In this document: positions 33,249-41,992 of the stretch, piece by piece
How the letters are laid out: each line of letters starts with the position of its first letter
Position numbering within the stretch: the stretch's first letter is position 1
Source: Pseudomonas frederiksbergensis
GTDB lineage: Bacteria; Pseudomonadota; Gammaproteobacteria; Pseudomonadales; Pseudomonadaceae
Direction of reading: 5' to 3'
Assembly (NCBI RefSeq): GCF_003732275.1
Contig: NZ_MOBM01000042.1
Span: forward strand, 62,001-126,000
Length of the DNA: 64,000 nt
Program-made: the position numbers and the translations under genes
The notes under the pieces: model-generated
The model's database searches: none
Seen by the model: only the letters and a program-made list of their open reading frames with translations
What the model was told of the DNA's origin: nothing

Positions 33249-34568
33249 TCAGCGGCCGGAGGTGATGCTCAGCCCTTTGAGCAGGCTCAGGGCCTGGGCC
33301 AACTGGTAATCATCATCCTGCGGCATGGCCTTGGCTTTGCCACCGGAACCGGTCGGTTTGTCGGCGCCGCCGTTGCCATTGCCCAAGTGACCTTGCAGAT
33401 CGGCTTCCTTGAAGTATTCGCCGTCCTGCTCGTTGGTGATCTTGGCCTTGCGCACTTCGATGTCAGGGACGATGCCCTGCGCCTGAATCGAGCGGCCGTT
33501 CGGCGTGTAGTACAGCGCCGTGGTGATTTTCAGTGCGCGTTCGTTGTTCAGCGGCAACACGGTCTGGACCGAGCCTTTGCCGAAACTGGTGGTGCCCATG
33601 ACGACTGCGCGTTTCTGATCCTGCAGGGCGCCGGCGACAATTTCCGAGGCCGAGGCGCTGCCACCGTTGATCAGCACGACCATTGGCACGGCTTCGCTTT
33701 CGTCCTTGCCGGTGGCGGAGAAGCGCAATTCGGAGTTGGCGATGCGGCCCTTGGTGTAGACGATCAGGCCCTTGGTGATGAAGTGGTCGACCACTTCCAC
33801 CGCCGATTGCAGTACGCCGCCCGGGTTGTTGCGCAGGTCGAGGACGATGCCGCTGAGTTTCTTGCCGTTGTCCTTGCGCAACTTGGCCAGGGCCTTGGAG
33901 ACCTCTTCGCCGGTCTTGACCTGGAACTGGGTGATGCGGATGTAGCCATAGCCGGACTCCAGCAGCTGGCTCTTCACGCTTTTCACTTGAATGATGGCGC
34001 GGACCAGGGTCACGTCGAAAGGCGCACCGCCGTCGCGTACCAGAGTCAGGGTGATTTTCTGGCCGATCTTGCCGCGCATCTTGTCCACGGCTTCGGTCAT
34101 GCTTTGGCCGCGAGTCGGCTGGCCGTTGATCTTGACGATGAAGTCGCCGGCCTGAATGCCGGCCTTGGAGGCCGGGGTGTCATCGATGGGCGAAACCACT
34201 TTGATGAAACCGTCTTCGGCGCCGACTTCGATGCCCAGGCCGCCGAATTCGCCGCTGGTGCTTTCCTGCAATTCAGCGAAGTCTTCCGGGCCCAGGTACG
34301 CGGAGTGCGGGTCGAGGTTGCTGAGCATGCCTTTGATGGCGTTTTCCAGCAGGGTCTTATCGTCCACCGGTTCTACATAGGCTGCCTTGATCCGGTCCAT
34401 GACTTCGGCAAAGGTGCGCAACTCGTCCAGCGGCAATGGCGCCTTGGTGGTCGCAGCGGTGCCGGCAGGCGCGACCGCCGGGGCAGGCTGAGCGGCGAAC
34501 GCCAATGGCGCGCCGATCACCAGGGCAATCGTCAGGGCCAGCGAGGTAAGGCGGGACAAATACAGCAT
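33249..34568 (-). CDS. ctpA: C-terminal processing protease (S41 family, PDZ)
   Basis: This is a 439-residue periplasmic serine protease. The signal peptide leads to a PDZ domain (about 95-175: GGLGIEVGAEDGFIKVVSPIDD). The S41 catalytic core has Ser in INGGSASASEIVAGALQD and Lys in GTTSFGKGSVQTVLPL. CtpA-type enzymes trim or degrade murein hydrolases and other envelope proteins in pseudomonads. Its place directly after envC and before the deacetylase-type gene links it to cell-wall turnover. A short Gly-rich tail follows residue 390. Confidence 0.93.
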   Translation of the reverse strand: MLYLSRLTSLALTIALVIGAPLAFAAQPAPAVAPAGTAATTKAPLPLDELRTFAEVMDRIKAAYVEPVDDKTLLENAIKGMLSNLDPHSAYLGPEDFAELQESTSGEFGGLGIEVGAEDGFIKVVSPIDDTPASKAGIQAGDFIVKINGQPTRGQSMTEAVDKMRGKIGQKITLTLVRDGGAPFDVTLVRAIIQVKSVKSQLLESGYGYIRITQFQVKTGEEVSKALAKLRKDNGKKLSGIVLDLRNNPGGVLQSAVEVVDHFITKGLIVYTKGRIANSELRFSATGKDESEAVPMVVLINGGSASASEIVAGALQDQKRAVVMGTTSFGKGSVQTVLPLNNERALKITTALYYTPNGRSIQAQGIVPDIEVRKAKITNEQDGEYFKEADLQGHLGNGNGGADKPTGSGGKAKAMPQDDDYQLAQALSLLKGLSITSGR

Positions 34569-34602
34569 GTCGAACGAACTCCTGAAGTAGGTGACTCAAC
34601 GC

Positions 34603-35895
34603 CTATCCTTGCGCGCGGCACCATTGCGCCGGATCACTCGGGTGACCCTGCTGACGAATAGCGAAATACAGCGCTGGTGTGTCCTGCCCGCCACTGCTAC
34701 CGACAGTAGAGATGGACTCACCGGCTTTTACCACGTCACCCGCAGACTTGAGCAGTGTCTGGTTGTGACCATAAAGACTCAAAAAACCATTGCCGTGGTC
34801 GAGAATCACCAGCAACCCGGCGCCTCGCAACCAATCGGCAAACACCACGCGGCCGCCATGAACGGCATGCACCTGGCTGCCGGCGTTGGCGCTGATCATC
34901 ACGCCATCCCATTTGGTGCGGGCATCGTCGCCACGGCTTTCACCGAAGCGCGCCAGCAGTCGACCATCAACTGGCCATGGAAGTTTGCCGCGGGTGGACG
35001 CAAAGGGGCCGCCAAAGGTTTCGCCTGAACTTGAAACCAGTGCGCCGGGTGTCGATTTTGCGGGTTTGCGTGGGGCATCGGTGGCATCTGCTTCAGCCTG
35101 AGCCTCACGTAAACGCTTTTTTTCGGCTTCCTGCTGGGCGATCAGCGCTTTTTGCCGCGCTTCTTCTGCCTCTCGGGCCTGACGGGCCAGGGTTTCTTCA
35201 ATGGTTTTAAGGACTTTAGACAGGTCCGCCTGATCCTGCTCGCGCGCCGCCAGTTTCTGGTCGCGGGCCTTCACGTCGTCGTTGAGCTTGGCCAGGACTT
35301 GCTGACGCTCTTGGCGGACCTTGTCGAGTTCGTCGCGCTGGCTGTCGAGGCTGCTTTTCTGCACCAGCAATTGCGCCTGCTGCAGGCCGATGTCTTTTTC
35401 GACATTGGCCAGTTGGCGCAGGGTTTCGTTGAAATTCTTCAGCTGCTCCAGGCGGGCCTGGCTGAGGTAGTCGTAATAGGTGAGGGTGCGGGCGAATTTT
35501 TCCGGGTTCTGCTGGTTGAGCAGCAGCTTCAGGTATTCCTGACGGCCATTCTGATAGGCCGCGCGGGCCTGGATGGCGATCAGTCGTTGCTGTTCAATTC
35601 GCGCGCTCTGGAGTTTTTTTTTCTCATCATCGAGTCGCTGCAGCTCGGATTCGCTTTTCTTAAGCTCTTTTTGCAGGGCTTCGACCTGCTTCTCGAGCTT
35701 GCCCATCTCGGTTTCGGTGCCCTTGAGGTCTTTTTGCACCCCGGATTTTTCTTCCTGGAGTTTACCCAGCAGTTTCTTCAGCTCGGCAATGTCCTGACGC
35801 GTGGCGTCCAACTGTTGTTGGGTTTGCGTGCGCTCGTCGGCAAAGGCCGGTTGAAGCAGGCAAGTCAGGGCAAGGGCTATCAGGACGCGAAGCAT
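34603..35895 (-). CDS. envC: Murein hydrolase activator EnvC-like protein
   Basis: This is a 430-residue protein. The ATG at 35895 gives a signal peptide (MLRVLIALALTCLLQPAFAD); the longer upstream frame lacks homology. Residues 20-290 form a long coiled coil (TQTQQQLDATRQDIAELKKL and further heptads). The C-terminal LytM/M23 domain (about 305-425) is degenerate: the metal-binding His of HxxxD is replaced in RTKWDGVMISANAGSQV, as in EnvC-type activators that switch on amidases rather than cut wall themselves. Its neighbour ctpA lies 34 bases downstream. Confidence 0.92.
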   Translation of the reverse strand: MLRVLIALALTCLLQPAFADERTQTQQQLDATRQDIAELKKLLGKLQEEKSGVQKDLKGTETEMGKLEKQVEALQKELKKSESELQRLDDEKKKLQSARIEQQRLIAIQARAAYQNGRQEYLKLLLNQQNPEKFARTLTYYDYLSQARLEQLKNFNETLRQLANVEKDIGLQQAQLLVQKSSLDSQRDELDKVRQERQQVLAKLNDDVKARDQKLAAREQDQADLSKVLKTIEETLARQAREAEEARQKALIAQQEAEKKRLREAQAEADATDAPRKPAKSTPGALVSSSGETFGGPFASTRGKLPWPVDGRLLARFGESRGDDARTKWDGVMISANAGSQVHAVHGGRVVFADWLRGAGLLVILDHGNGFLSLYGHNQTLLKSAGDVVKAGESISTVGSSGGQDTPALYFAIRQQGHPSDPAQWCRAQG

Positions 35896-36007
35896 AGAGG
35901 CGGGCGACACCAGGGAAAGGGACGGCCTAGTATGCCCGCCAAGCGCAGCAAAAAAAATGCCCAATTGGGGTTGTGTGATAACTGGACTGAAAAACACCGA
36001 AAACCAA

Positions 36008-36097
36008 TGTGGGAGCGAGCTTGCTCGCGATGGCATCAGTACATTCAACAAAGATGTTGGCTGTCAGATTGCTATCGCGAGCAGGCTCGCTCCCACA
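36008..36097. repeat. REP pair (REPIN), family B, copy 2
   Basis: TGTGGGAGCGAGCTTGCTCGCGA faces TCGCGAGCAGGCTCGCTCCCACA across a spacer with a CAACAAAGATGTTGG hairpin. It lies between envC and gpmI. Confidence 0.9.
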
Positions 36098-36123
36098 GGG
36101 TTTTGCTGCGTTTGACGGCCGGA

Positions 36124-37653
36124 TTACACCAGAATCGAAGTCCCGGTCATCTCCGCCGGTTTCTCAAGCCCCAGCAACATCAGCATGGTTGGCGCGACAT
36201 CCGCCAGCACGCCGCCGTCGCGGACCTTGAAGTCACGCTTGCCGACATAGATGAATGGCACCGGCTCGGTGGTATGCGCGGTGTGCGCCTGGCCAGTGGA
36301 TGCGTCGGACATTTGCTCGACGTTGCCATGATCGGCGGTAATCAGGGCTTCACCGCCGACTTTTTCCAGGGCATCGACAATACGGCCGACGCACAGGTCC
36401 AGGCATTCAACCGCTTTGACTGCCGCGTCGAACACACCGCTATGGCCGACCATGTCGCCGTTGGCGTAGTTGACCACGATCACGTCGTAACGCTGCTTCT
36501 CAATGGCCTCGACGATGCGGTCGGTGACTTCCGGGGCGCTCATCTCGGGCTGCAAGTCATAGGTGGCGACTTTCGGCGACGGGATCAGGATGCGTTCTTC
36601 ACCCGGGAACGGTTCTTCGCGCCCGCCAGAGAAGAAGAAGGTCACGTGGGCGTATTTCTCGGTTTCGGCGATGCGCAACTGAGTCTTGCCGTTTTTCGCC
36701 AGGTAATCGCCCAGCACGTTGTCCAGGCTGCTCGCGGCGAAGGCCGACGGCGCGGGGATGCTGGCGGCGTATTGGGTCAGCATGACGAAACCGGCAAGTG
36801 CAGGCTGGCGAGCGCGTTCGAATTCCTTGAAATCGTCTTCGACGAACACGCGGGTCAGTTCGCGGGCGCGGTCGGCGCGGAAGTTCATGAAGACTACGGC
36901 GTCGCCGTCTTCGACTTTCACCGGCTCACCAATGGCGGTGGCTTTGACGAATTCGTCGCTCTCACCGCGCTCGTAAGCGGCTTGCAGGCCTTCCTGCGCG
37001 CTGGCGGCATTGAATTCGCTGCTGCCATCGACAATCAGGTTGTAGGCCTGGGACACGCGATCCCAACGGTTGTCGCGGTCCATGGCGTAGTAACGGCCAA
37101 TGATGCTGGCGATCCGGCCTTTGCCGAGGGCTTCGAAGGTCGCGTCCAGCAACTCGATCGACGATTGGGCGCTTTTCGGTGGCGTATCACGGCCATCAAG
37201 GAAAGCATGCAGGTAAATTTTCTCGGCGCCGCGCTTGTAGGCCAGTTCAGCCATGGCGACCAGGTGATCCTGATGGCTGTGGACGCCGCCATCGGACAGC
37301 AGACCCATGAAATGCACGGCTTTGCCGGCAGCAACGGCTTTATCCACCGCGGCGCAGATGGTCGGGTTCTCGAAGAACTCGCCGTCGCGGATCGCTTTGG
37401 TCACGCGCGTGAAGTCCTGGTACACCACGCGGCCGGCGCCAAGGTTCATGTGACCGACTTCGGAGTTGCCCATCTGGCCGTCCGGCAAGCCGACGTCCAT
37501 GCCGCTGCCCGAGATCAGGCCATTCGGCACAGTGGCCCACAAGCGGTCCAGTACGGGCTTCTTCGCGGCATAGATGGCGTTGGATTCCTGGCTGTCACTG
37601 TGACCGAAGCCGTCGAGAATCATCAGGACCAAAGGTTTAGGCGTCGTAGTCAT
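36124..37653 (-). CDS. gpmI: 2,3-bisphosphoglycerate-independent phosphoglycerate mutase
   Basis: This is a 509-residue glycolytic enzyme interconverting 3- and 2-phosphoglycerate through a phosphoserine. The ATG at 37653 (MTTTPKPLVLMILDGFGHSD) is preferred to a GTG three codons upstream. First metal site LVLMILDGFGHSDS, nucleophile Ser in GQMGNSEVGHMNLGAG, the substrate site HAFLDGRDTPPKSA, and the C-terminal metal residues NGDMVGHSGVFDAAV and ITADHGNVEQM are all present. It is divergent from the rhodanese-grxC-secB run. Confidence 0.97.
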   Translation of the reverse strand: MTTTPKPLVLMILDGFGHSDSQESNAIYAAKKPVLDRLWATVPNGLISGSGMDVGLPDGQMGNSEVGHMNLGAGRVVYQDFTRVTKAIRDGEFFENPTICAAVDKAVAAGKAVHFMGLLSDGGVHSHQDHLVAMAELAYKRGAEKIYLHAFLDGRDTPPKSAQSSIELLDATFEALGKGRIASIIGRYYAMDRDNRWDRVSQAYNLIVDGSSEFNAASAQEGLQAAYERGESDEFVKATAIGEPVKVEDGDAVVFMNFRADRARELTRVFVEDDFKEFERARQPALAGFVMLTQYAASIPAPSAFAASSLDNVLGDYLAKNGKTQLRIAETEKYAHVTFFFSGGREEPFPGEERILIPSPKVATYDLQPEMSAPEVTDRIVEAIEKQRYDVIVVNYANGDMVGHSGVFDAAVKAVECLDLCVGRIVDALEKVGGEALITADHGNVEQMSDASTGQAHTAHTTEPVPFIYVGKRDFKVRDGGVLADVAPTMLMLLGLEKPAEMTGTSILV

Positions 37654-37807
37654 AGATTCCACTCGTGGCTGAGTTATAAAGAGGGCGATGGAAAAGGGAG
37701 TGGCAGTTTAAAGCGAAGTTCCAACCGCGTCACCGCCGGACGGGGTTTGGCCCACCATAGTGGCTGTGTATACTGGCCGACATTTTAACGCCCTGGAACC
37801 TCCTTCG

Positions 37808-38221
37808 ATGGTTGCTCACCTGATTGAATTTGCCACTAACCACTATTTGCTCGTCGGTATCTTCGTCGTACTGCTGGCGTTGCTGATCGCTTATCAGATG
37901 CAAGGCGGCGGCCGCAGCCTGAGCACCGGTGAACTGACCGGGCTGGTCAACAAAGACGCAGGCGTGGTTATCGACATCCGTCCGATCAAGGATTTCACCG
38001 CTGGTCACATCGTTGGCGCGTTGAACATTCCTCACGACAAACTGACCGCTCGCGTCGGCGAACTGGAAAAGCACAAGGCCAAGACCATTATCCTGGTCGA
38101 TGCCATGGGCCAGACTGCCGGCACTCATGCCCGCGAACTGATGAAAGCCGGCTTCACCGCCGCCAAGCTGTCCGGCGGTATTTCCAGCTGGAAAGCCGAT
38201 AATCTGCCGCTGGTGAAGTGA
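37808..38221 (+). CDS. Membrane-anchored rhodanese-like protein lacking the catalytic Cys
   Basis: This is a 137-residue protein with an N-terminal membrane helix (NHYLLVGIFVVLLALLIAYQ) and one rhodanese domain: VVIDIRPIKDFTAGHIVGAL is the CH2A-like start and AAKLSGGISSWKADNLPLVK is the end. The active loop, where sulfurtransferases have Cys, reads TIILVDAMGQTAGTHAREL with Asp, so sulfur transfer is not expected. It starts the run rhodanese-grxC-secB (one-base gap to grxC). A regulatory or protein-binding role is inferred. Confidence 0.88.
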   Translation: MVAHLIEFATNHYLLVGIFVVLLALLIAYQMQGGGRSLSTGELTGLVNKDAGVVIDIRPIKDFTAGHIVGALNIPHDKLTARVGELEKHKAKTIILVDAMGQTAGTHARELMKAGFTAAKLSGGISSWKADNLPLVK

Positions 38222-38222
38222 T

Positions 38223-38477
38223 ATGAACAACGTCGTCGTCTATTCCAGCGATTACTGCCCTTATTGCTCGCGAGCCAAGTACCTGCTCGAGAACAAAGGC
38301 GTAGCCTTCGAAGAGATCAAGGTCGATGGCAAGCCGCAGGTGCGTGCCGCGATGGCTCAGAAGGCTGGGCGTACGTCCGTGCCGCAGATCTGGATCGGCA
38401 GCACCCACGTTGGCGGCTGTGATGATTTGTTTGCCCTGGAGCGCGCCGGCAAGCTCGACGCCATGCTCAAGGCCTGA
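38223..38477 (+). CDS. grxC: Glutaredoxin 3
   Basis: This is an 84-residue dithiol glutaredoxin with the active site SSDYCPYCSRAKYLLENKGV (CPYC). The glutathione-binding TSVPQIWIGSTHVGGCDDLFALE and the Thr-Ser-Val-Pro cis-proline motif are also present. It reduces protein disulfides using glutathione. It lies one base after the rhodanese stop and 55 bases before secB; this order is widespread in gamma-proteobacteria. Confidence 0.96.
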   Translation: MNNVVVYSSDYCPYCSRAKYLLENKGVAFEEIKVDGKPQVRAAMAQKAGRTSVPQIWIGSTHVGGCDDLFALERAGKLDAMLKA

Positions 38478-38532
38478 CTGCCTTACTTGAAATAGCCAAC
38501 CCTACAAGACCCGAGATCAGAAAGGATCTGAG

Positions 38533-39018
38533 ATGACTGACCAACAGAACACTGCAGCTAGCGAAGAAGAAACCGCACCGCAATTCTCCTTGCAGCGCAT
38601 CTACGTACGTGACTTGTCCTTCGAAGCCCCGAAAAGCCCGGCGATCTTTCGCCAGCAGTGGGAGCCGAGCGTCGGTCTGGATCTGAACACTCGCCAGAAG
38701 GCTCTGGAAGGCGACTTCCATGAAGTCGTACTGACCCTGTCGGTTACCGTGAAAAACGGTGAAGAAGTGGCGTTCATTGCTGAAGTGCAACAGGCCGGGA
38801 TCTTCCTGATCAAGAACCTGGACGATGCTTCGATGAGCCACACCCTGGGCGCGTTCTGCCCGAACATCCTGTTCCCGTACGCTCGCGAAACCCTGGACAG
38901 CCTGGTGACCCGCGGTTCGTTCCCGGCCCTGATGCTGGCCCCGGTGAACTTCGACGCGCTGTACGCACAAGAGCTGCAACGCATGCAGGCGGCTGGCGAG
39001 ACTCCAACCGTTCAGTAA
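38533..39018 (+). CDS. secB: Protein-export chaperone SecB
   Basis: This is a 161-residue chaperone of normal length that keeps preproteins unfolded and hands them to SecA. The N-terminal QFSLQRIYVRDLSFEAPKSP contains the family signature YVKDLSFE-like string. AFCPNILFPYARETLDSLVTRGSFPALMLAPVNFDALY is the SecA-contact and peptide-groove region. The acidic N-terminal tail (TDQQNTAASEEETAP) is usual. A strong terminator follows. Confidence 0.97.
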   Translation: MTDQQNTAASEEETAPQFSLQRIYVRDLSFEAPKSPAIFRQQWEPSVGLDLNTRQKALEGDFHEVVLTLSVTVKNGEEVAFIAEVQQAGIFLIKNLDDASMSHTLGAFCPNILFPYARETLDSLVTRGSFPALMLAPVNFDALYAQELQRMQAAGETPTVQ

Positions 39019-39029
39019 AAAGAAGCTTC

Positions 39030-39080
39030 GTTTGCTCCATGAAAAAAGCGCCGTTGAAGGCGCTTTTTTCGTGGAGCAAA
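39030..39080 (+). terminator. Terminator after secB
   Basis: GAAAAAAGCGCC-GTTGAA-GGCGCTTTTTTC, with outer arms TTTGCTCCA/TGGAGCAAA extending the stem, forms a strong, bidirectional-looking terminator. Confidence 0.9.
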
Positions 39081-39092
39081 CGAAACCTTCGA

Positions 39093-39175
39093 GTAGGAGC
39101 TGCCGAAGGCTGCGATCTTTTGATTTTGATTTTGATTTTTAAGATCAAAAGATCGCAGCCTTCGGCAGCTCCTAC
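39093..39175. repeat. Inverted repeat pair, family A, copy 2
   Basis: GTAGGAGCTGCCGAAGGCTGCGATCTTTTGAT faces its inverse around a short run of TTTTGAT repeats (39117-39139). Same family as 24659-24743 and 53923-54004. Confidence 0.9.
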
Positions 39176-39188
39176 GGGGGCGTGTCCC

Positions 39189-39644
39189 TTACTTGAACCC
39201 GAGCTGGCGCCAGCCTTCATACACTGCGACGGCCACGGTGTTGGACAGGTTCAGGCTGCGACAGCCTTCGCGCATCGGCAAGCGCAGGCGTTGTTCGCCG
39301 GGCAGGGCATCGAGCACTTCGGCCGGCAAGCCACGGCTTTCCGGGCCGAACAGGAAGGCATCGCCCTCGGCGAAGCTGGCGTCATGAAATGGCCGCGAGC
39401 CCTTGGTGGTAAAGGCGAACAGCCGTGGATGGCCGAGGCTTTCCAGACAGCTTGCGAGGTCCGCATGGCGTTGCAGGGTGGCATACTCATGGTAATCGAG
39501 GCCGGCCCGGCGCAGACGCTTGTCGTCCATCTCGAAGCCCAGCGGTTCGATCAAATGCAGGTGGCAGCCACTGTTGGCGCACAGCCTGATAACGTTGCCG
39601 GTATTCGGCGGAATTTCTGGTTGGAAAAGGATGACGTGAAACAT
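39189..39644 (-). CDS. trmL: tRNA (cytidine/uridine-2'-O-)-methyltransferase TrmL
   Basis: This is a 151-residue SPOUT methyltransferase; the ATG at 39644 gives MFHVILFQPEIPPNTGNVIR, the canonical start. Knot motifs: LIEPLGFEMDDKRLRRAGLDY, FLFGPESRGLPAEVLDALPG and LRLPMREGCRSLNLSNTVAVAVYE. TrmL methylates the wobble base (position 34) of tRNA-Leu isoacceptors. Its start codon overlaps the start of the divergent gene on the palindrome CATG (39642-39645). Confidence 0.95.
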   Translation of the reverse strand: MFHVILFQPEIPPNTGNVIRLCANSGCHLHLIEPLGFEMDDKRLRRAGLDYHEYATLQRHADLASCLESLGHPRLFAFTTKGSRPFHDASFAEGDAFLFGPESRGLPAEVLDALPGEQRLRLPMREGCRSLNLSNTVAVAVYEGWRQLGFK

Positions 39645-40083
39645 GCACGGCTCCGAAGGTAAAGATGACGGGCATTCTACGCCGCCAAAGGACCCTCGTT
39701 CGAAACTATTCCCGCGGGTAATGGCTTCGCTGGCGATCGTCGGGGTGATGGTGGGCCTGATGATCGGTCGCCTGACCACTCCCGACCCTAGCGAATTGCT
39801 GCAGGTCGAGGTCACGAATGACGGGCTGGTGGTGTGGTTCAACAACGAACCCAAAACCCACGGCGAGCTGGTCGACGGCAGCGTGGCGCTGTTGTTCGAG
39901 GCTGAAGGCCGTGCGCAGAAAGGTCAGCTCAAGCTCAACGACAAGAGCGTGAACTGGCGGGTGCGGTTGAGCGATGGAGGGTTGTTGCTGACGCTGGTGG
40001 CGGCCCGACCGCTGCAGGGCGAGTGGGCCGGTAGCGAGGTCGATGACCGCTGGCGGCTGGAGATCCATCTCCGAGCGCAATAA
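39643..40083 (+). CDS. Hypothetical membrane-anchored protein
   Basis: This is a 146-residue protein with a basic N-terminus, one membrane helix (VMASLAIVGVMVGLMIGRL) and a predicted periplasmic beta-rich domain (LLQVEVTNDGLVVWFNNEPK and RLSDGGLLLTLVAARPLQGE). No named domain is recognised. The ATG at 39643 overlaps the trmL start codon on the other strand, leaving little room for a ribosome site. An internal ATG at 39721 just before the helix is an alternative. Confidence in the gene is good; the start is uncertain. Confidence 0.7.
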   Translation: MHGSEGKDDGHSTPPKDPRSKLFPRVMASLAIVGVMVGLMIGRLTTPDPSELLQVEVTNDGLVVWFNNEPKTHGELVDGSVALLFEAEGRAQKGQLKLNDKSVNWRVRLSDGGLLLTLVAARPLQGEWAGSEVDDRWRLEIHLRAQ

Positions 40084-40195
40084 AAGAGGGAATCCCCGGC
40101 CTGCCTGTACCAAGGTTCCCAAAACGGGAGGGCTCGCGCATTGCGGCGTGAGCCCGGTGTTAAAGAGGGAATCCCCGGCCTGCCTGTACCAAGGT
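40083..40195. repeat. 34-bp direct repeat (two copies, 79-bp period)
   Basis: The string beginning AAAGAGGGAATCCCCGGCCT and ending CTGCCTGTACCAAGGT is identical at 40083-40116 and 40162-40195, with weaker similarity running about 15 bases further in both copies. It starts at the stop codon of the preceding gene. This gap (40084-40555) also holds a terminator-like hairpin and a REP pair, and no gene. Confidence 0.9.
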
Positions 40196-40293
40196 CCCCG
40201 AAACTGGGTAGTGAATCGAATCACTGATTGGACTATTGCAGGGGGCGTGCCAGCTTTTAACAAGTTGCAATAGAAAACCGCTGGGCAGCGCTG

Positions 40294-40316
40294 AAAGCCC
40301 CGTGATCCGGGGCTTT
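40294..40316 (+). terminator. Terminator-like hairpin
   Basis: AAAGCCCC-GTGATCC-GGGGCTTT with a short T-rich tail (GGTGTTTGTG). It may end the transcript of the 39643-40083 gene. Confidence 0.55.
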
Positions 40317-40428
40317 GGTGTTTGTGCGATATGGTTTTTTTTGCAGGTGAAGGCGGGATTTTGGATCGGTTGTTGTGCGCGATTGCGGGTCACGGTGCAT
40401 TTAGGCGGTGCATGTTGGCTCCGAAAGC

Positions 40429-40522
40429 ATCGCGAGCAGGCTCGCTCCCACAGGGTTCAATGGTGTTCACAGGATAGTGAACACACTGAAAACCCACTGT
40501 GGGAGCGAGCCTGCTCGCGATT
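40429..40522. repeat. REP pair (REPIN), family B, copy 3
   Basis: ATCGCGAGCAGGCTCGCTCCCACA faces TGTGGGAGCGAGCCTGCTCGCGAT around a spacer with a GTTCACAGGATAGTGAAC hairpin. It lies downstream of ntrC. Confidence 0.9.
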
Positions 40523-40555
40523 GGATCTGACAGTCAGCAGAAAACTAAAGGCTGC

Positions 40556-41992
40556 TTAACCCTCATCCCCCTCATCATCATCCCCACCATCAACCTTCAT
40601 TCCCAATTCCTTGATCTTGCGCGTCAGGGTATTACGGCCCCAACCCAGCAACACGGCAGCATCGCGGCGGCGGCCGGCGGTGTGTTTGAGGGCGGTCTCG
40701 ATCATGATCCGTTCGAAAGCCGGCACGGCGCTGTCGAGCAGGCTCGACTGGCCGCGAGCCAACGCCTGATCAGCCCACTGACGCAACGCTTGCTCCCAGT
40801 TGGTCACCGGCGCCGAATCCTGCGGCAGGCTCAGCAGCTCCGGCGGCAAGTCGCTGATGTGTACTTCGCGACCCGAAGCCATCACAGTGATCCAGCGGCA
40901 GGTGTTTTCCAGCTGACGCACGTTGCCTGGCCACGGCAGGTTCTTCAGGTATTCCTCGGTTTCGCTTTTCAGCAGCTTCGGTTCCACCGCCAGTTCTTGC
41001 GCGGCGCGGCTGAGGAAGTGCTTGGCCAGGGTCGGGATGTCTTCGCGACGGTCCGACAGCCGTGGAATGTGGATGCGGATCACGTTGAGGCGGTGAAACA
41101 AGTCCTCACGGAATTTTCCGGCATGCACCAGGGTTTCCAGATTCTGGTGAGTCGCGGCGATGATTCGCACATCGACCTTCACCGGCACATGGCCGCCGAC
41201 GCGGTAGAACTCACCGTCCGCCAATACCCGCAGCAAGCGAGTCTGGGTATCCGCCGGCATGTCGCCGATTTCATCGAGGAACAGTGTGCCACCGTCAGCC
41301 TGTTCAAAACGCCCGCGACGCAGGTTGGCCGCTCCGGTGAATGCGCCTTTTTCATGGCCGAACAGCTCGGATTCCATCAGGTCCTTGGGGATCGCCGCCA
41401 TGTTCAGCGCAATGAATGGCGAGGCCGCCCGTGGGCTGTGACGGTGCAGGGCGTGGGCCACCAGTTCTTTACCGGTACCGGATTCGCCGTTGATCAGCAC
41501 GGTGATGTTGGAGTGGCTCAAGCGCCCGATGGCGCGAAACACTTCCTGCATCGCCGGCGCTTCACCGATGATTTCCGGGGTGCGGGTCAGGGCGACCGGG
41601 ACTTCCAGGCCTTGTTGTTCCTGGGCGTGCTGGTTGGCGCGTTTGACCAGTGATACCGCCTCGTCAACGTCGAACGGCTTGGGCAGGTATTCGAACGCAC
41701 CGCCCTGATAGGACGCGACAGCGCTGTCCAGATCGGAGTGCGCGGTCATGATGATCACCGGCAGCCGTGGGTGTTGTTCGCGAATCCGTGCCAGAAGGTC
41801 CAGACCGCTGGCACCCGGCATGCGGATGTCGGAGATGATCACGTCCGGCTGCTGGCGCGCCAGGCGGCTCATCACGCCATCGGCGCTGTCGAAGCTTTGC
41901 GTGGTCATGCCTTCTTGCTGCAAGGCTTTTTCCAGGACCCAACGGATAGAACGGTCGTCATCGACGATCCACACGGTTTCACTACGGCTCAT
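40556..41992 (-). CDS. ntrC: Nitrogen regulation response regulator NtrC
   Basis: This is a 478-residue sigma-54 activator. The receiver domain (1-120) has phospho-Asp in PDVIISDIRMPGASGLDLL. The AAA+ domain (about 140-380) has Walker A INGESGTGKELVAHAL, the sigma-54 loop EKGAFTGAANLRRGRF and LFLDEIGDMP. A Fis-type helix-turn-helix sits at the C-terminus (RRRDAAVLLGWGRNTLTRKI). When phosphorylated by NtrB it activates glnA and other nitrogen genes. It overlaps ntrB by four bases. An acidic tail (GGDDDEGDEG) ends the protein. Confidence 0.97.
   Translation of the reverse strand: MSRSETVWIVDDDRSIRWVLEKALQQEGMTTQSFDSADGVMSRLARQQPDVIISDIRMPGASGLDLLARIREQHPRLPVIIMTAHSDLDSAVASYQGGAFEYLPKPFDVDEAVSLVKRANQHAQEQQGLEVPVALTRTPEIIGEAPAMQEVFRAIGRLSHSNITVLINGESGTGKELVAHALHRHSPRAASPFIALNMAAIPKDLMESELFGHEKGAFTGAANLRRGRFEQADGGTLFLDEIGDMPADTQTRLLRVLADGEFYRVGGHVPVKVDVRIIAATHQNLETLVHAGKFREDLFHRLNVIRIHIPRLSDRREDIPTLAKHFLSRAAQELAVEPKLLKSETEEYLKNLPWPGNVRQLENTCRWITVMASGREVHISDLPPELLSLPQDSAPVTNWEQALRQWADQALARGQSSLLDSAVPAFERIMIETALKHTAGRRRDAAVLLGWGRNTLTRKIKELGMKVDGGDDDEGDEG

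Noticed and set aside
35152..37788. 878-codon open frame antisense to envC and gpmI
   Set aside because: It spans two well-identified genes on the other strand and contains no protein-like motif.
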